DNA from: Lysobacter enzymogenes
Lineage (GTDB): Bacteria; Pseudomonadota; Gammaproteobacteria; Xanthomonadales; Xanthomonadaceae
NCBI RefSeq assembly: GCF_900106525.1
Contig: NZ_FNOG01000004.1
Span: forward strand, 289,464-353,463
Direction of reading: 5' to 3'
DNA: 64,000 bases
A program made the position numbers and the translations under genes. Positions 53,337 through 62,249 of this stretch are shown here, piece by piece. Below the pieces are notes generated by a model. It did not search any database. It saw only the letters and a program-made list of their open reading frames with translations, and was not told the origin of the DNA. The first letter of the stretch is position 1. The number at the start of each line of letters is the position of its first letter.

Positions 53337-53819
53337 ATGACCTTGCCGCCCGGTGTCGTCCTGCGTCCGATCCTGCCGCGCGACGACGCGGCGGTGGCGG
53401 CGATCACCCGGCAGGTGCTGGCCGAGTTCGGCTCCGGTCTGGCCAACGATCCCGAAGCCGATGCGATGCAGCGCGCCTACAGCCGGCCGCGCAGCGCCTA
53501 CTTCGTGGTCGAACGCGACGGCCGGCTCGGCGGCGGCTGCGGCATCGCGCCCTTGCTGGGCGGCGACGACGGCGTGTGCGAACTGCGCAAGTTCTATCTG
53601 CTGCCGGGCGTGCGCGGCATCGGTCTGGGCCAGGCGCTGCTGGACAAGTGCCTGCTCACCGCACGCGGGTTCGGCTATGGCCAGTGCTATGTCGAGGCGC
53701 TGGACCGGATGAGCGAGGCGCACCGTTTGCTGGAAGCCAATAGTTTCCAGTTGCTGCAGGCGCCGCTGGGTTACGGCGAGCTGCGCGGCAGCCACACCTG
53801 GTACCTGCGTTCGCTGTGA
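53337..53819 (+). CDS. GNAT-family N-acetyltransferase
   Basis: A 160-residue acetyl-CoA-dependent transferase: VVLRPILPRDDAAVAAITRQ at the N-terminus and the acetyl-CoA loop GVRGIGLGQALLDKCLLTA (about 100-118, RxxGxG/A). YVEALDRMSEAHRLLEANSF follows. Start ATG 53337. The substrate is unknown; amino-group acetylation of a small molecule is the usual activity. It precedes a repeat pair and the SDR gene. Confidence 0.85.
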   Translation: MTLPPGVVLRPILPRDDAAVAAITRQVLAEFGSGLANDPEADAMQRAYSRPRSAYFVVERDGRLGGGCGIAPLLGGDDGVCELRKFYLLPGVRGIGLGQALLDKCLLTARGFGYGQCYVEALDRMSEAHRLLEANSFQLLQAPLGYGELRGSHTWYLRSL

Positions 53820-53875
53820 ACCGATGCAGTCTTGGGCGGATGCGCCTCGAACCGGGCCGCGCGGCCGAAACTGCC

Positions 53876-53960
53876 GTGGGAGGGCCTTCAGGCCCGAGGC
53901 CTTTCGGTCCGAGCACCGCGGTCTGAGCGAAAAGCCTCGGGCGTGAAGGCCCTCCCACAA
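53876..53960. repeat. GGGCCTTCAGGCCC-type palindromic repeat, inverted pair
   Basis: Plus copy (53876-53900) and minus copy (53934-53960) of the GTGG-headed palindrome. The stem variant GGGCCT/AGGCCC is private to this locus, and GAGGC replaces GACGC in both arms. Confidence 0.82.
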
Positions 53961-54082
53961 GTGCCGGCGTCGCGTGGGGAACCATCCGGAGCCGGATCGG
54001 CCGGGAACCGCGGCCGTCCCGGGGCGGCGCCCTCACCCGCGGTCCTTTAGAATGGCGCCTTTTCCGCCCTCAGGACCGCCCC

Positions 54083-54853
54083 ATGCAACTCGAAAATGCC
54101 CGCGCCGTCATTACCGGCGGCGTCTCCGGCCTCGGTTTCGCCGTGGCCCAGCATCTGGTCGCCCGTGGCGGCAAGGTCGCGCTGTTCGACGTCAACGACG
54201 ACAAGGGCGCGCAGGCCGTGGCCGCGCTGGGCGAGGCCAACGCCCGCTATTTCCGCACCGACGTGACCGACGAGGCCGGGGTGGCGGCGAACCTGCAGGC
54301 GGCCAAGGCGTTCCTCGGCGGCTTGAACGCGGCGATCAACTGCGCCGGCATCCTCGGCGCGGGCCGAGTGCTGGGCAAGGAAGCGCCGATGGCGCTGTCG
54401 CAGTTCCAGACCACGGTGATGGTCAACCTGATCGGCAGCTTCAACGTGGCCAAGGCCGCGGCCGACCTGATGCAGCACAACGACGCGGGCGAAGACGGCG
54501 AGCGCGGCGTGATCGTCAACACCGCCTCGGTGGCCGCGTACGAGGGCCAGATCGGCCAGGCCGCGTATTCGGCCAGCAAGGGCGGCGTGGTCGCGATGAC
54601 CCTGCCGATGGCGCGCGAACTCTCGCGCTTCGGCATCCGCGTGATGACCGTCGCCCCGGGCATCTTCTGGACGCCGATGGTGGACGGCATGCCCGAGTCG
54701 GTGCAGCAGTCGCTGTCGGCCTCGATCCCGTTCCCCTCGCGCCTGGGCCGGCCGGAAGAGTTCGCCGATCTGGTCGCCTACATCCTCGGCAACCGCTATT
54801 TGAACGGCGAGACCATCCGCCTCGACGGCGCGACCCGCCTCGCCCCGAAGTAA
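54083..54853 (+). CDS. Short-chain dehydrogenase of the 3-hydroxyacyl-CoA dehydrogenase type 2 group
   Basis: A 256-residue NAD(P)-dependent SDR. Cofactor loop TGGVSGLGFAVAQHL (about 10-24), NCAGI (about 87-91), catalytic Ser in VNTASVAAYEG, and YSASK (about 158-162, Tyr and Lys). The end GRPEEFADLVAYILGNRYLN is typical. The sequence most resembles 3-hydroxyacyl-CoA/3-hydroxy-2-methylbutyryl-CoA dehydrogenases, which would fit isoleucine or fatty-acid breakdown alongside the leucine genes. ATG 54083. Confidence 0.87.
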   Translation: MQLENARAVITGGVSGLGFAVAQHLVARGGKVALFDVNDDKGAQAVAALGEANARYFRTDVTDEAGVAANLQAAKAFLGGLNAAINCAGILGAGRVLGKEAPMALSQFQTTVMVNLIGSFNVAKAAADLMQHNDAGEDGERGVIVNTASVAAYEGQIGQAAYSASKGGVVAMTLPMARELSRFGIRVMTVAPGIFWTPMVDGMPESVQQSLSASIPFPSRLGRPEEFADLVAYILGNRYLNGETIRLDGATRLAPK

Positions 54854-54867
54854 ACCCCACCCCCTAC

Positions 54868-54966
54868 CTGTAGGAGCGGCGCGAGCCGCGACCGCGACAA
54901 CGCAACTACGCCGGCAGTTTCGGCGCGAACGTGCAACTCCGCAGTCGCGGCTTGCGCCGCTCCTAC
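54868..54966. repeat. GTAG/SMAG-like repeat, inverted pair
   Basis: Plus copy (54868-54897) and minus copy (54940-54966), about 42 nt apart, between the SDR and yeiP genes on the plus strand. The second copy lies 40 nt before the yeiP start, so it is in its 5' leader. Confidence 0.85.
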
Positions 54967-55005
54967 ATTCGGATACGCCACAAAACATCGATCGGAATCG
55001 ACGCA

Positions 55006-55572
55006 ATGAAAGCCTACGACGTCAAAAAAGGTAACGTCATCGAACACAACAACATCGTGTACCAGGTGCGCGATATCGAACGCAGCTCGCCGCAGGGCCG
55101 CGGCGGCAACGTGAAGTTCCGCTTCACCATGTACTCGGTGCCCGGCGGCACCAAGTTCGACCTCAGCGCCGGCGCCGAGGACGAACTCAAGGAAGTCGAG
55201 CTGAGCCGCCGCCAGGCGACCTACTCGTACAAGGACGGCGACGCCTTCGTGTTCCTCGACGACGAGGACTACACGCCCTACACCCTCGACGCCGACGTGG
55301 TCGGCGACGCCGCCGGCTACATCATCGCCGACCTCGGCGGCTTCTACGTGCAGATCATCGACGACCAGCCGGTGGGCCTGCAGTTGCCGGCCAGCGTGTC
55401 GCTGGAAGTGATCGAGACCCCGCCGGAACTCAAGGGCGGCACCGCGACCAAGCGGCCGAAGCCGGCCAAGCTGGAAACCGGGATCGAAATCATGGTGCCG
55501 GAGTACATCGGCACCGGCGAGCGCGTACTGGTCAACACCGCCACCGGCGAGTTCGCCGGACGCGCGGACTGA
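55006..55572 (+). CDS. yeiP: Elongation factor P-like protein YeiP
   Basis: A 188-residue translation factor of the EF-P family (EfpL/YeiP branch), which binds ribosomes stalled at proline-rich and related stretches. N-terminal KOW domain: [20 protein letters not shown]. The loop that carries the modified Lys in EF-P reads [14 protein letters not shown], with Arg and no clear Lys at the tip, as in the EfpL branch. OB domains follow ([20 protein letters not shown]). ATG 55006 is the family start; the longer frame upstream reads through a GTAG repeat. The hairpin at 55598 follows the stop. Confidence 0.92.
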   Translation: MKAYDVKKGNVIEHNNIVYQVRDIERSSPQGRGGNVKFRFTMYSVPGGTKFDLSAGAEDELKEVELSRRQATYSYKDGDAFVFLDDEDYTPYTLDADVVGDAAGYIIADLGGFYVQIIDDQPVGLQLPASVSLEVIETPPELKGGTATKRPKPAKLETGIEIMVPEYIGTGERVLVNTATGEFAGRAD

Positions 55573-55597
55573 TCGCCGCCGAGCTTTTCGCAAGCAA

Positions 55598-55624
55598 GCC
55601 CGGCCCGCCTCGCGCGGGCCGGGC
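55598..55624 (+). terminator. GC hairpin after yeiP
   Basis: GCCCGGCCCGC-CTCGC-GCGGGCCGGGC: an 11-bp perfect stem 25 nt after the stop, with no T-run. A terminator or stabiliser before the acetyltransferase gene. Confidence 0.55.
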
Positions 55625-55643
55625 CGCATCTGAGGTAAGCAAA

Positions 55644-56105
55644 ATGAGCCAGAACGATTACGCCTTCGCGCCCGCCACCGCCGCCGACATCGAGCGGCTG
55701 ATTCCGGTGCTGCGCGAGTTCTACGAAGTCGAGCACCTGCCGTGGAACGAGCCGGCGCTGCGGCGCGCGCTCGGCGCGCTGGTGAGCGATCCCAACGCGG
55801 GACGGCTGCGGCTGATCGTGCGCGACGGCGAAATCGCCGGCTACTTCGTGCTGGGCTTCTGCTTCAGCCTGGAATTCGGCGGGCGCTTCGGTTTGCTGGA
55901 CGAGTTGTTCGTGCTGCCGGCGCATCGCGGCGGCGGCCTGGCCAAGCGCGCGCTGGCCGAAGTCGAAGCCTTGTGCCGGACCGAAGGCTTGGACGCGTTG
56001 CGTCTGGAAGTGAACGACGACAATGCGCATGCGCGCGGCATCTACGAGCGCGCGGGATACATCGTGCACCCGCGCCGGTTGATGACCTTGTGGCTGCGCG
56101 ATTGA
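55644..56105 (+). CDS. GNAT-family N-acetyltransferase
   Basis: A 153-residue enzyme. N-terminal helices (AFAPATAADIERLIPVLREF), the central sheet FGLLDELFVLPAHRGGGLAK with the acetyl-CoA loop RGGGLAKRAL (about 94-104), and the C-terminal DNAHARGIYERAGYIVHPRR. ATG 55644 follows TGAGGTAAGC. Substrate unknown. It is distinct from the GNAT at 53337. Confidence 0.86.
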   Translation: MSQNDYAFAPATAADIERLIPVLREFYEVEHLPWNEPALRRALGALVSDPNAGRLRLIVRDGEIAGYFVLGFCFSLEFGGRFGLLDELFVLPAHRGGGLAKRALAEVEALCRTEGLDALRLEVNDDNAHARGIYERAGYIVHPRRLMTLWLRD

Positions 56106-56135
56106 GATCGTTGCGGCAGCGGCTTCGCTCCTGAA

Positions 56136-56270
56136 TGTGAGAGGGGCTTCAACCCCGACTGTATGGGGCTTCAGGATTGACTGTGGGAGGGGCTTCAGCC
56201 CCGACGCTTTTCTATCCGCTGAGGCATGGCGATCGGACCGGACAGCGTCGGGGCTGAAGCCCCTCCCACA
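56136..56270. repeat. GGGGCTTCAGCCCC-type palindromic repeats, three copies
   Basis: Copies at 56136-56160 (plus, one mismatch), 56181-56207 (plus) and 56243-56270 (minus). A partial copy, TATGGGGCTTCAGGATTGAC, lies between the first two. They fill most of the 457-bp gap before the second phospholipase gene; the remaining 290 bp show no gene. Confidence 0.82.
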
Positions 56271-56551
56271 ATCGCTGCCCGAGGCTCTTGTTCAGCCGTA
56301 AACGAAAGAAAAACCGGCTGCGGCTTTCGTTGCGCCGGATCCGCGCACCGCACCGACGACGAACCTCAAGCCGCACAACGCCGGATATCGATAGCAGCGA
56401 CGGCTTTCACATAAAAATCCCGGAAAAATCCGGCCATCGGCTTGTCATTGCGTGATCGCGCACGCACCGAAACCCTTGCCACGAAGCTGCAATCTGCGTT
56501 TCCCAAGCTTTATCGTTTCCCCCGGCGGCGCAACCGCGCCGCGCCCAGCTT

Positions 56552-56565
56552 GGAGCAAGGCCTTG
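56552..56565 (+). promoter_or_regulatory. Ribosome site deciding a TTG start for the second phospholipase C
   Basis: GGAG (56552-56555) lies 7 nt before TTG (56563-56565). Using it gives a 695-residue protein, exactly the length of the paralogue at 276-2363, with the Tat motif at residues 5-11. The alternative GTG at 56452 would place 37 extra residues ahead of the Tat signal. Confidence 0.75.
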
Positions 56566-58650
56566 GCATCCCCGACCCGTCGCGATTTCCTCAAGCTCGC
56601 CGGCTCCGCCGCCGCGCTGAGCCTGCTGCCGCCCAGCATCCGCACCGCCCTGGCCACGCCGGCCGCGCGCGTCACCGGCACCATCCAGGACGTGCAGCAC
56701 GTGGTGATCCTGATGCAGGAGAACCGCTCGTTCGATCATTACCTGGGCGCGTTGCGCGGCGTGCGCGGTTTCGACGATCCGCGGCCGATCCCGCTGCCCG
56801 GCGGCAAGACCGTGTTCGAGCAGCCCAAGTCCGCGAGCAACCCGAACAACGTGGTGCTGCCGTTCCACCTGGACACCGCCAACACCGCCGCGCATTGCCT
56901 GGCCGACATCGACCACAGCTGGAAGGGCGCGTATTCGCGCTGGAAGGACTACAACGCCTGGATCTCGGTCAAGGGCCCGATGTGCATGGGCCACTTCACC
57001 CGCGAGGACATGCCGTTCTATTACGCGCTGGCCGACGCGTTCACCGTCTGCGACGCGTACTACTGCTCGCACCACGGCCCGACCAATCCCAACCGCATGC
57101 ATTTGTTCACCGGCACCAGCGGCATGACCGTCGGCGACCTCGGGCCGCAGGCGGTCAACAACGCCGACGACGGCAACTGGACCGGCGATGCGTCGCGCGA
57201 CAATCCCAATTTCGCCGGGCACAAGTGGACCACCTACGCCGAGCGTCTGCAGAACGCCGGAATTCCGTGGCGCGTCTACCAGGAGCACGACAATTACGGC
57301 GACAACTCGCTCGCCTACTTCGCCGCGTTCCGCAAGCTAGACCCGAGTTCGCAGCTGTACAAGCGCGGCCGCGCGATCGTGCCGGGCTCGAACGAGGCCA
57401 ACGCCAAGACGTCGCGCGGCGAGCATCTGATCGCCGAATTCGCCAAGGACGTGCGCAACGGCACCCTGCCGGCGGTGTCGTGGATCGTGCCGTCCTACAT
57501 CATGAGCGAGCACCCGGAAGCCACCCCGGCCTACGGCGAGTCGCTGACCGCGCGCTTGCTGGAAGCGCTGGTGGCCAATCCCGAGGTCTGGTCGAAGACC
57601 GTCTTCATCATCAACTACGACGAGAACGGCGGCTTCTTCGATCACCTGCCCGCGCCGCTACCGGCGATCAACGCCAACCTCGGCAAGAGCACGGTCGACA
57701 CCGCCACCGAGAACTACAACGGCATCCCGGTCGGCCTGGGCGTGCGCGTGCCGATGTTCGTGATCTCGCCGTGGAGCAAGGGCGGCTGGGTCAACTCGCA
57801 GGTGTTCGACCACACCTCGGTGCTGCGTTTCCTGGAAGCGCGCTTCGGCGTCGCCGAGCCGAACATCAGCGCGTGGCGCCGCACCGTGGCCGGCGACCTG
57901 AGCACCGCCTTCGACTTCGCCACGCCCAATGCGGCGTGGCCGGCGCTGCCGGACACCGACGACAGCATGAGCAACGCCGACGCCAGCTGCCGCCTGGCCG
58001 TGCCCAAGCCGCCGGCGCAGCAGCGCCTGCCCAAGCAGGAACGCGGCCAGCGTCTGGCGCGCGCGCTGCCGTACGAGTTGCAGGTCGGCGGCCGCATCGA
58101 AGCGGCGAGCGGGCGCTATTGGCTCGACTTCGGCAACAGCGGCGTGGCCGGCGCCTGCTTCAACGTCTATGCCGGCAATCGCAGCGACGGGCCGTGGTAC
58201 TACACGCTCGATGCAGGCACCGCGCTGTCGGACTACTGGAGCGCGAAGCAGTACAGCCAAGGCATCTACGACCTGTCGGCATACGGGCCGAACGGTTTCC
58301 TGCGCGCGTTCAAAGGCGACCTCAACAAGGCGCTGGCGGCCGACGGCGCCAACCCCGAGGTGACGGTGCGCCACGATGTCGCCGGCGGCCGCCTGCTGCT
58401 GGAGCTGGTCAACACCGGCAAGGCCGCGTGCACATTGACCCTGAAACCCAACCGCTACAGCAGCGCCGCCGCGCGCACCTACACGCTGGCGCCGGGCGCC
58501 AAGCGCAGCGACAGCTGGCCGCTGGCGGGCGGCAAGCGCTGGTACGACCTCAGCGTCACCTCCAACAAGGACAGCGGCTATCTGCGCCGCTTCGCCGGGC
58601 ATGCGGAGAACGGCGAGGACAGCGTCAGCGATCCGGCGATCGGGGTTTGA
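56563..58650 (+). CDS. Tat-exported phosphocholine-specific phospholipase C (second copy)
   Basis: A 695-residue paralogue of the gene at 276-2363. Tat signal SPTRRDFLKLAG (3-14), metal motif ENRSFDH at 53-59 and NYDENGGFFDHLPAP near 350. C-terminal repeats (LPYELQVGGRIEAASGRYWL onward) are as in the first copy. The active-site motif reads DENGGFFDH, against DECDGFFDH in the first copy, so the two may prefer different lipids. The start is a TTG with a good ribosome site. It lies behind a palindrome cluster and is far from the first copy, so the duplication is old or dispersed. Confidence 0.93.
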   Translation: MASPTRRDFLKLAGSAAALSLLPPSIRTALATPAARVTGTIQDVQHVVILMQENRSFDHYLGALRGVRGFDDPRPIPLPGGKTVFEQPKSASNPNNVVLPFHLDTANTAAHCLADIDHSWKGAYSRWKDYNAWISVKGPMCMGHFTREDMPFYYALADAFTVCDAYYCSHHGPTNPNRMHLFTGTSGMTVGDLGPQAVNNADDGNWTGDASRDNPNFAGHKWTTYAERLQNAGIPWRVYQEHDNYGDNSLAYFAAFRKLDPSSQLYKRGRAIVPGSNEANAKTSRGEHLIAEFAKDVRNGTLPAVSWIVPSYIMSEHPEATPAYGESLTARLLEALVANPEVWSKTVFIINYDENGGFFDHLPAPLPAINANLGKSTVDTATENYNGIPVGLGVRVPMFVISPWSKGGWVNSQVFDHTSVLRFLEARFGVAEPNISAWRRTVAGDLSTAFDFATPNAAWPALPDTDDSMSNADASCRLAVPKPPAQQRLPKQERGQRLARALPYELQVGGRIEAASGRYWLDFGNSGVAGACFNVYAGNRSDGPWYYTLDAGTALSDYWSAKQYSQGIYDLSAYGPNGFLRAFKGDLNKALAADGANPEVTVRHDVAGGRLLLELVNTGKAACTLTLKPNRYSSAAARTYTLAPGAKRSDSWPLAGGKRWYDLSVTSNKDSGYLRRFAGHAENGEDSVSDPAIGV

Positions 58651-58868
58651 TTTCGGCGGCGCCGCGCGAGCGCGGCGCTGCGCGAACGCAGTGAAGGGAA
58701 CAAGGGGAACGGGGAATAGTCGGGAGGCAGCTTCGGCGCTTCCCCGGCGCCCCGTCATCGCCTGTTTCCTTGGCCCCTGCGTTTCGCATACCGAATCCAG
58801 GCGCAACGCCCTCACCCGCCCGCGCGAGCTCTGCTACGTTGCAGGCCAGCCTGAGCCGGAGCCTGCCG

Positions 58869-59477
58869 ATGAGCGCCGCCGACCGCCGCAACAACCGCCG
58901 CACCGTCGCGGCGTACGAAGGCTATGCGCGCGGCTACGCCGCAGCGGTGTCGTCCACGCCGTCGGAGCCTGCGGCCGAGGACTTGCGCCGCTTCGCCGCC
59001 GCGCTCGCGCCGCCGGCGCGGGTGCTCGACATCGGTTCGGGGCCGGGTTGGGACGCCGACTTCCTCGAAACCCTGGGCGCGCAGGTGCGCCGCACCGATG
59101 TCACCGCAGCGTTCGTGCAGTTTCAGATCGAGCGCGGCAAGCAGGCGTACCCATTCGATCTGCTGACCGACGAGATCGATGCGACCTACGACGGCATCTT
59201 GATGCTTTACGTCGTCCAGCACTTCGAGCGCGATCAGCTCGACGGCGTCTTGTCCAAGCTCGCGCGCGGGTTGTCCGCGAACGGCGCGATGCTGCTGTCG
59301 CACATGCTCGGCGACGGCGAAGAATGGGAAGGCGACGCGGGCGACTACCGGGTGGTGCGCTGGTCGGCGGCGGCGCTGGACGAGCGCTTGGCACGGGCCG
59401 GGTTCGCGGTGGAATGGGAGAGCTTCATCGACAGCGAACAGCGGCCTTGGCGCAGCGTGTCCGCACGCAGGCGGTAG
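58869..59477 (+). CDS. SAM-dependent methyltransferase
   Basis: A 202-residue class I methyltransferase. Motif I is VLDIGSGPGWDADFLETLGA (about 58-77), the acidic loop follows with RTDVTAAFVQFQ, and motif IV lies at YDGILMLYVVQHFERDQL. ATG 58869 follows GCCTGCCG without a strong ribosome site; the longer frame upstream is not supported by codon pattern. Substrate unknown. A GTAG repeat pair follows. Confidence 0.84.
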   Translation: MSAADRRNNRRTVAAYEGYARGYAAAVSSTPSEPAAEDLRRFAAALAPPARVLDIGSGPGWDADFLETLGAQVRRTDVTAAFVQFQIERGKQAYPFDLLTDEIDATYDGILMLYVVQHFERDQLDGVLSKLARGLSANGAMLLSHMLGDGEEWEGDAGDYRVVRWSAAALDERLARAGFAVEWESFIDSEQRPWRSVSARRR

Positions 59478-59535
59478 CCGCTCGCTCGCGCTGCAATCGC
59501 GTCGCCCGAGGGCGGGTTCGTCGTGGTTGGGTTGG

Positions 59536-59629
59536 CGCGGTCGCGGCTTGCGCCGCTCCTACAGGGGGCGATCCGGCATTCGCGCGGTTGCGGCGGCTTC
59601 CTGTAGGAGCGGCGCGAGCCGCGACCGCG
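59536..59629. repeat. GTAG/SMAG-like repeat, inverted pair
   Basis: Minus copy (59536-59564) and plus copy (59600-59629) between the convergent methyltransferase and lipase-like genes. Confidence 0.85.
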
Positions 59630-59743
59630 CCACTGTGCATTCGACGCAAGCCACGCGTAGAAGGGCCCGGATCGCGGCGCAGTGCGGCCGCACCCGCAAG
59701 CGGCGACCCGGAACGACGCATGCGCAACCGGCGCGGCCTATCG

Positions 59744-61012
59744 CTATCGGCGGCCGGGTTTCAGCCAGCGCCGCAGTTGCGCATAAACCTGCGCATCGCC
59801 GAGCAGGTCCAGATGATGCAGCCCGTAGCCCAGCCACTGCCGCGACGCGGGGATGCGCAGGTCGAACGCGGGATTGCGGTGCTGGCCCAGCGCGCTGGCG
59901 ACCGGCACCAGGCCGTCGCCCGACGGTGGATCGTCGCGGCGTTGCTCGCCCGCATCGCGCGCGGCGCGCGCGTCGGTCGACACCGCCATCGCGTAGCTGC
60001 GCACGCCCTTGGGCAACGGCACCGGCGTGCGGGTGTCGGCGCGCGCGTCGGCGCCGGCGCGCTTGCGGTCGGCATGCGCGCGCCAATCCGAATCGAGCAG
60101 ATTGCCGTGGCGCAGATCCTGGATGCCGGCGCTGCGGATCTTGCCCAGGCGCGCGAACGGCGCGGTGTACGGGCTCAGCTGGATCACCGTATCGAACCAG
60201 CTGCCGGCGCGTTCCAACGGCGCGCCCTGATGCGGCGTGCCGAGAAACACCAGGCTGTCGAGCGTATCGATCCAGCCATGCCGCGCCTGCGCGGCGGCGT
60301 GGCAGGCGCTGCGCGCGACCAGGCCGCCCATGCTGTGGCAGACGATCGCCAGACGCTCCACCGGCACCGGCCAATCGCGCAGCAAGCGCTCGAGCTGGAT
60401 CGAGAAATCGCGGCCGTTGCGCGAAATGCGGCGGCCGCTGTTGTAACGCAGATAGACCGGCGTCCAACCCGCGTCGTGGGCCAGGGCGGCGCCGTGGTCG
60501 TGGCCGTTCCAGCGCCACTGCCGATCGTTCATGCACAGGCCGTGGACCAGCACCAGCACTTTGCCGCTGGCCTGCGGCAGCGCCGCGCTCAAGGCCTTGC
60601 GGCCCGACGGCAACGGCCGGCCGCCGCTGCACAGGCGCATGCCGATGGCCAGCGGGTTGCCGGTGTCGTCGAGGTGATCGCCGAGCACGCCGTTGAGCGC
60701 GCTGATCGCCGCGTCGCGTTGCGGCAGCGAGTCGATCCGGTCCAGCCACGGCGCGACCTGCGCCAGCCCCAGATCGAGCGCGCCGCCGACCAGGCGGGTG
60801 ATGCCGCGCACGCCGCGATAGACCTGCCCGGTCAGGCCGCGGGTCGGGTCGTACACCGGCGCGCCGAGCGGCCCGGGCAAGGCGGCGATGGTCGCGTGGA
60901 CGGATTCGACCAGATCGGTGACGCCGGTGATCGCGTCGACGGTGAGCCGGCCGATGCCGCGCAAATCGCCGCCGAAGCCGGTTTCGTTCAGAGCCGAGCG
61001 TTTGGTCGACAT
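59744..61012 (-). CDS. Lipase-like alpha/beta hydrolase
   Basis: A 422-residue enzyme of the alpha/beta hydrolase fold. The oxyanion strand is VLVLVHGLCMND (about 151-162). The nucleophile motif is VCHSMGGLVARSA, with Cys in place of the first Gly of GxSxG. GTPHQGAPLERAG follows, and GDGLVPVASALGQ and LHHLDLLGDAQVY supply the likely Asp and His. There is no signal peptide; the N-terminal 145 residues form a helical leader. ATG 61012. PGAP1- or triacylglycerol-lipase-like activity is inferred. Confidence 0.83.
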   Translation of the reverse strand: MSTKRSALNETGFGGDLRGIGRLTVDAITGVTDLVESVHATIAALPGPLGAPVYDPTRGLTGQVYRGVRGITRLVGGALDLGLAQVAPWLDRIDSLPQRDAAISALNGVLGDHLDDTGNPLAIGMRLCSGGRPLPSGRKALSAALPQASGKVLVLVHGLCMNDRQWRWNGHDHGAALAHDAGWTPVYLRYNSGRRISRNGRDFSIQLERLLRDWPVPVERLAIVCHSMGGLVARSACHAAAQARHGWIDTLDSLVFLGTPHQGAPLERAGSWFDTVIQLSPYTAPFARLGKIRSAGIQDLRHGNLLDSDWRAHADRKRAGADARADTRTPVPLPKGVRSYAMAVSTDARAARDAGEQRRDDPPSGDGLVPVASALGQHRNPAFDLRIPASRQWLGYGLHHLDLLGDAQVYAQLRRWLKPGRR

Positions 61013-61123
61013 GCGGCAGCGCGGGCGGATGGGGGGTTCAGCGTAGCGCAGTTGCTTGCGCGGCGTAGGCGCGGGCCGCGACTGGCGGTCGCCGCCTCAA
61101 GGCCAATGCCGAACCCTGCCGCG

Positions 61124-61483
61124 CTAGCGCGTCAGCAACGCGCGCAGGAAACAAACGCTATGCGCGAGCGCCAGCCAGACGACCAGCATCGCCGCGAAAC
61201 CGGCAACGAACATCAAGCCCCACGACCACAGCGGCGCCGGCGCGCCCAGCGCGCGCTCGGCCGCGTGCAGCGTTTGCAGCGCGACGAAACCGCCGCCGGC
61301 CCACGCGCACTCAGCGATCGCGCTGGAGACGATCAAGGAAGGGTTCGACCTGCGCTTGCACGTCGCGCACTGGCTGAAGGCGCCGAAGCAGCCGAGCAGA
61401 TCGACCGCGCGCACCCGCATCCGCGCGCCGCAATCCGGGCATTGACGCGTGTACGTCGCGCTCAGCCCGCGCGCGCCAGCCAC
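61124..61483 (-). CDS. Zinc-ribbon membrane protein
   Basis: A 119-residue protein with an N-terminal zinc ribbon, CPDCGARMRVRAVDLLGCFG and CATCKRRS (two Cys pairs), and two C-terminal membrane segments (WGLMFVAGFAAMLVVWLALA and flanks). The start is a GTG at 61483 that overlaps the Nudix gene by 22 nt. Function unknown. Confidence 0.66.
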   Translation of the reverse strand: MAGARGLSATYTRQCPDCGARMRVRAVDLLGCFGAFSQCATCKRRSNPSLIVSSAIAECAWAGGGFVALQTLHAAERALGAPAPLWSWGLMFVAGFAAMLVVWLALAHSVCFLRALLTR

Positions 61484-62067
61484 TTGCGCGCCAGCCGCCG
61501 CATCGATTCGTCGCTGTCGGGGTCGCTCAGCACGTCGCCGATCCCGCGCCAGGCCAGGTCCAGCGATTCTTCGCTGACCACGAAGGCTTCGTCGTCGCCG
61601 GCGCGCACCACGTAACGCAGGTCGTAGTGCCAGTGGCCGGGCACGTCGCGGCGTTCGGGAATCCAGTGGCGGTCCAGGTCGAACAGTTCCGCGTCCACGC
61701 TCAGGCCGCTCAGGCCGGACTCTTCCTCGGCTTCCTTCAACGCCACCGCGGCCATGTCGCGGTCGCCGTCGGCGTGGCCGCCCAGTTGCAGCCAGCGGCC
61801 GAGCTTGCGGTGGTGGGTCAGCAGCACGCGCGCGCCGGCGCGGTCGACCAGCCAGGCGCCGCCGGTGAAGTGGCCGGCCAGGCGCTCGCGGCGGAACGGG
61901 TCGGCCGGCATATGTTGCGCTGCATCACGCGCTGCGTCGAAATCCTCGGCCTCGGCCAGCAATTGCAGGAACGGCGCCGTATGTTCGGCTTCTTGCGGCC
62001 AGCGGCGCGCATAGTCGGTGAGTTCGGAACGAAGTTCGGCGAGTGCGTCGGGGCGTTGCGCTGGCAT
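61462..62067 (-). CDS. Nudix hydrolase
   Basis: The 201-residue protein has a Nudix fold: GGHADGDRDMAAVALKEAEE followed by ESGL, matching GX5EX7REUXEEXGU with KEAEEESGL for the catalytic helix, although the first Glu is Arg. Flanking elements LLTHHRKLGRWLQLGG and WHYDLRYVVRAGDDEAFVVS support the assignment. ATG 62067. The substrate (NDP-sugar or nucleotide) is unknown. It overlaps the zinc-ribbon gene downstream. Confidence 0.87.
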   Translation of the reverse strand: MPAQRPDALAELRSELTDYARRWPQEAEHTAPFLQLLAEAEDFDAARDAAQHMPADPFRRERLAGHFTGGAWLVDRAGARVLLTHHRKLGRWLQLGGHADGDRDMAAVALKEAEEESGLSGLSVDAELFDLDRHWIPERRDVPGHWHYDLRYVVRAGDDEAFVVSEESLDLAWRGIGDVLSDPDSDESMRRLARKWLARAG

Positions 62068-62249
62068 GGAGACGGGCTGGCGATTCAGGAACGGGAGTCG
62101 GGATTATCGCCGCCCGGACCATGACCGTGTGCGCTTGCCGCTTATTTACACCCTGAGTTAAGGTGGCCCGCCGCCCCGTACCGGGGTCGGTCACGTCGTC
62201 GCCAGAACGACGGGCACAGATCACTTCTTACGAGAGAGAGGGGAGTTCG

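Noticed and set aside
51139-53340. 733-codon frame with LARKP-type repeats
   Set aside because: Its repeats come from the CTTGCGCGCAAG palindromes and the rest is antisense to the cytochrome gene.
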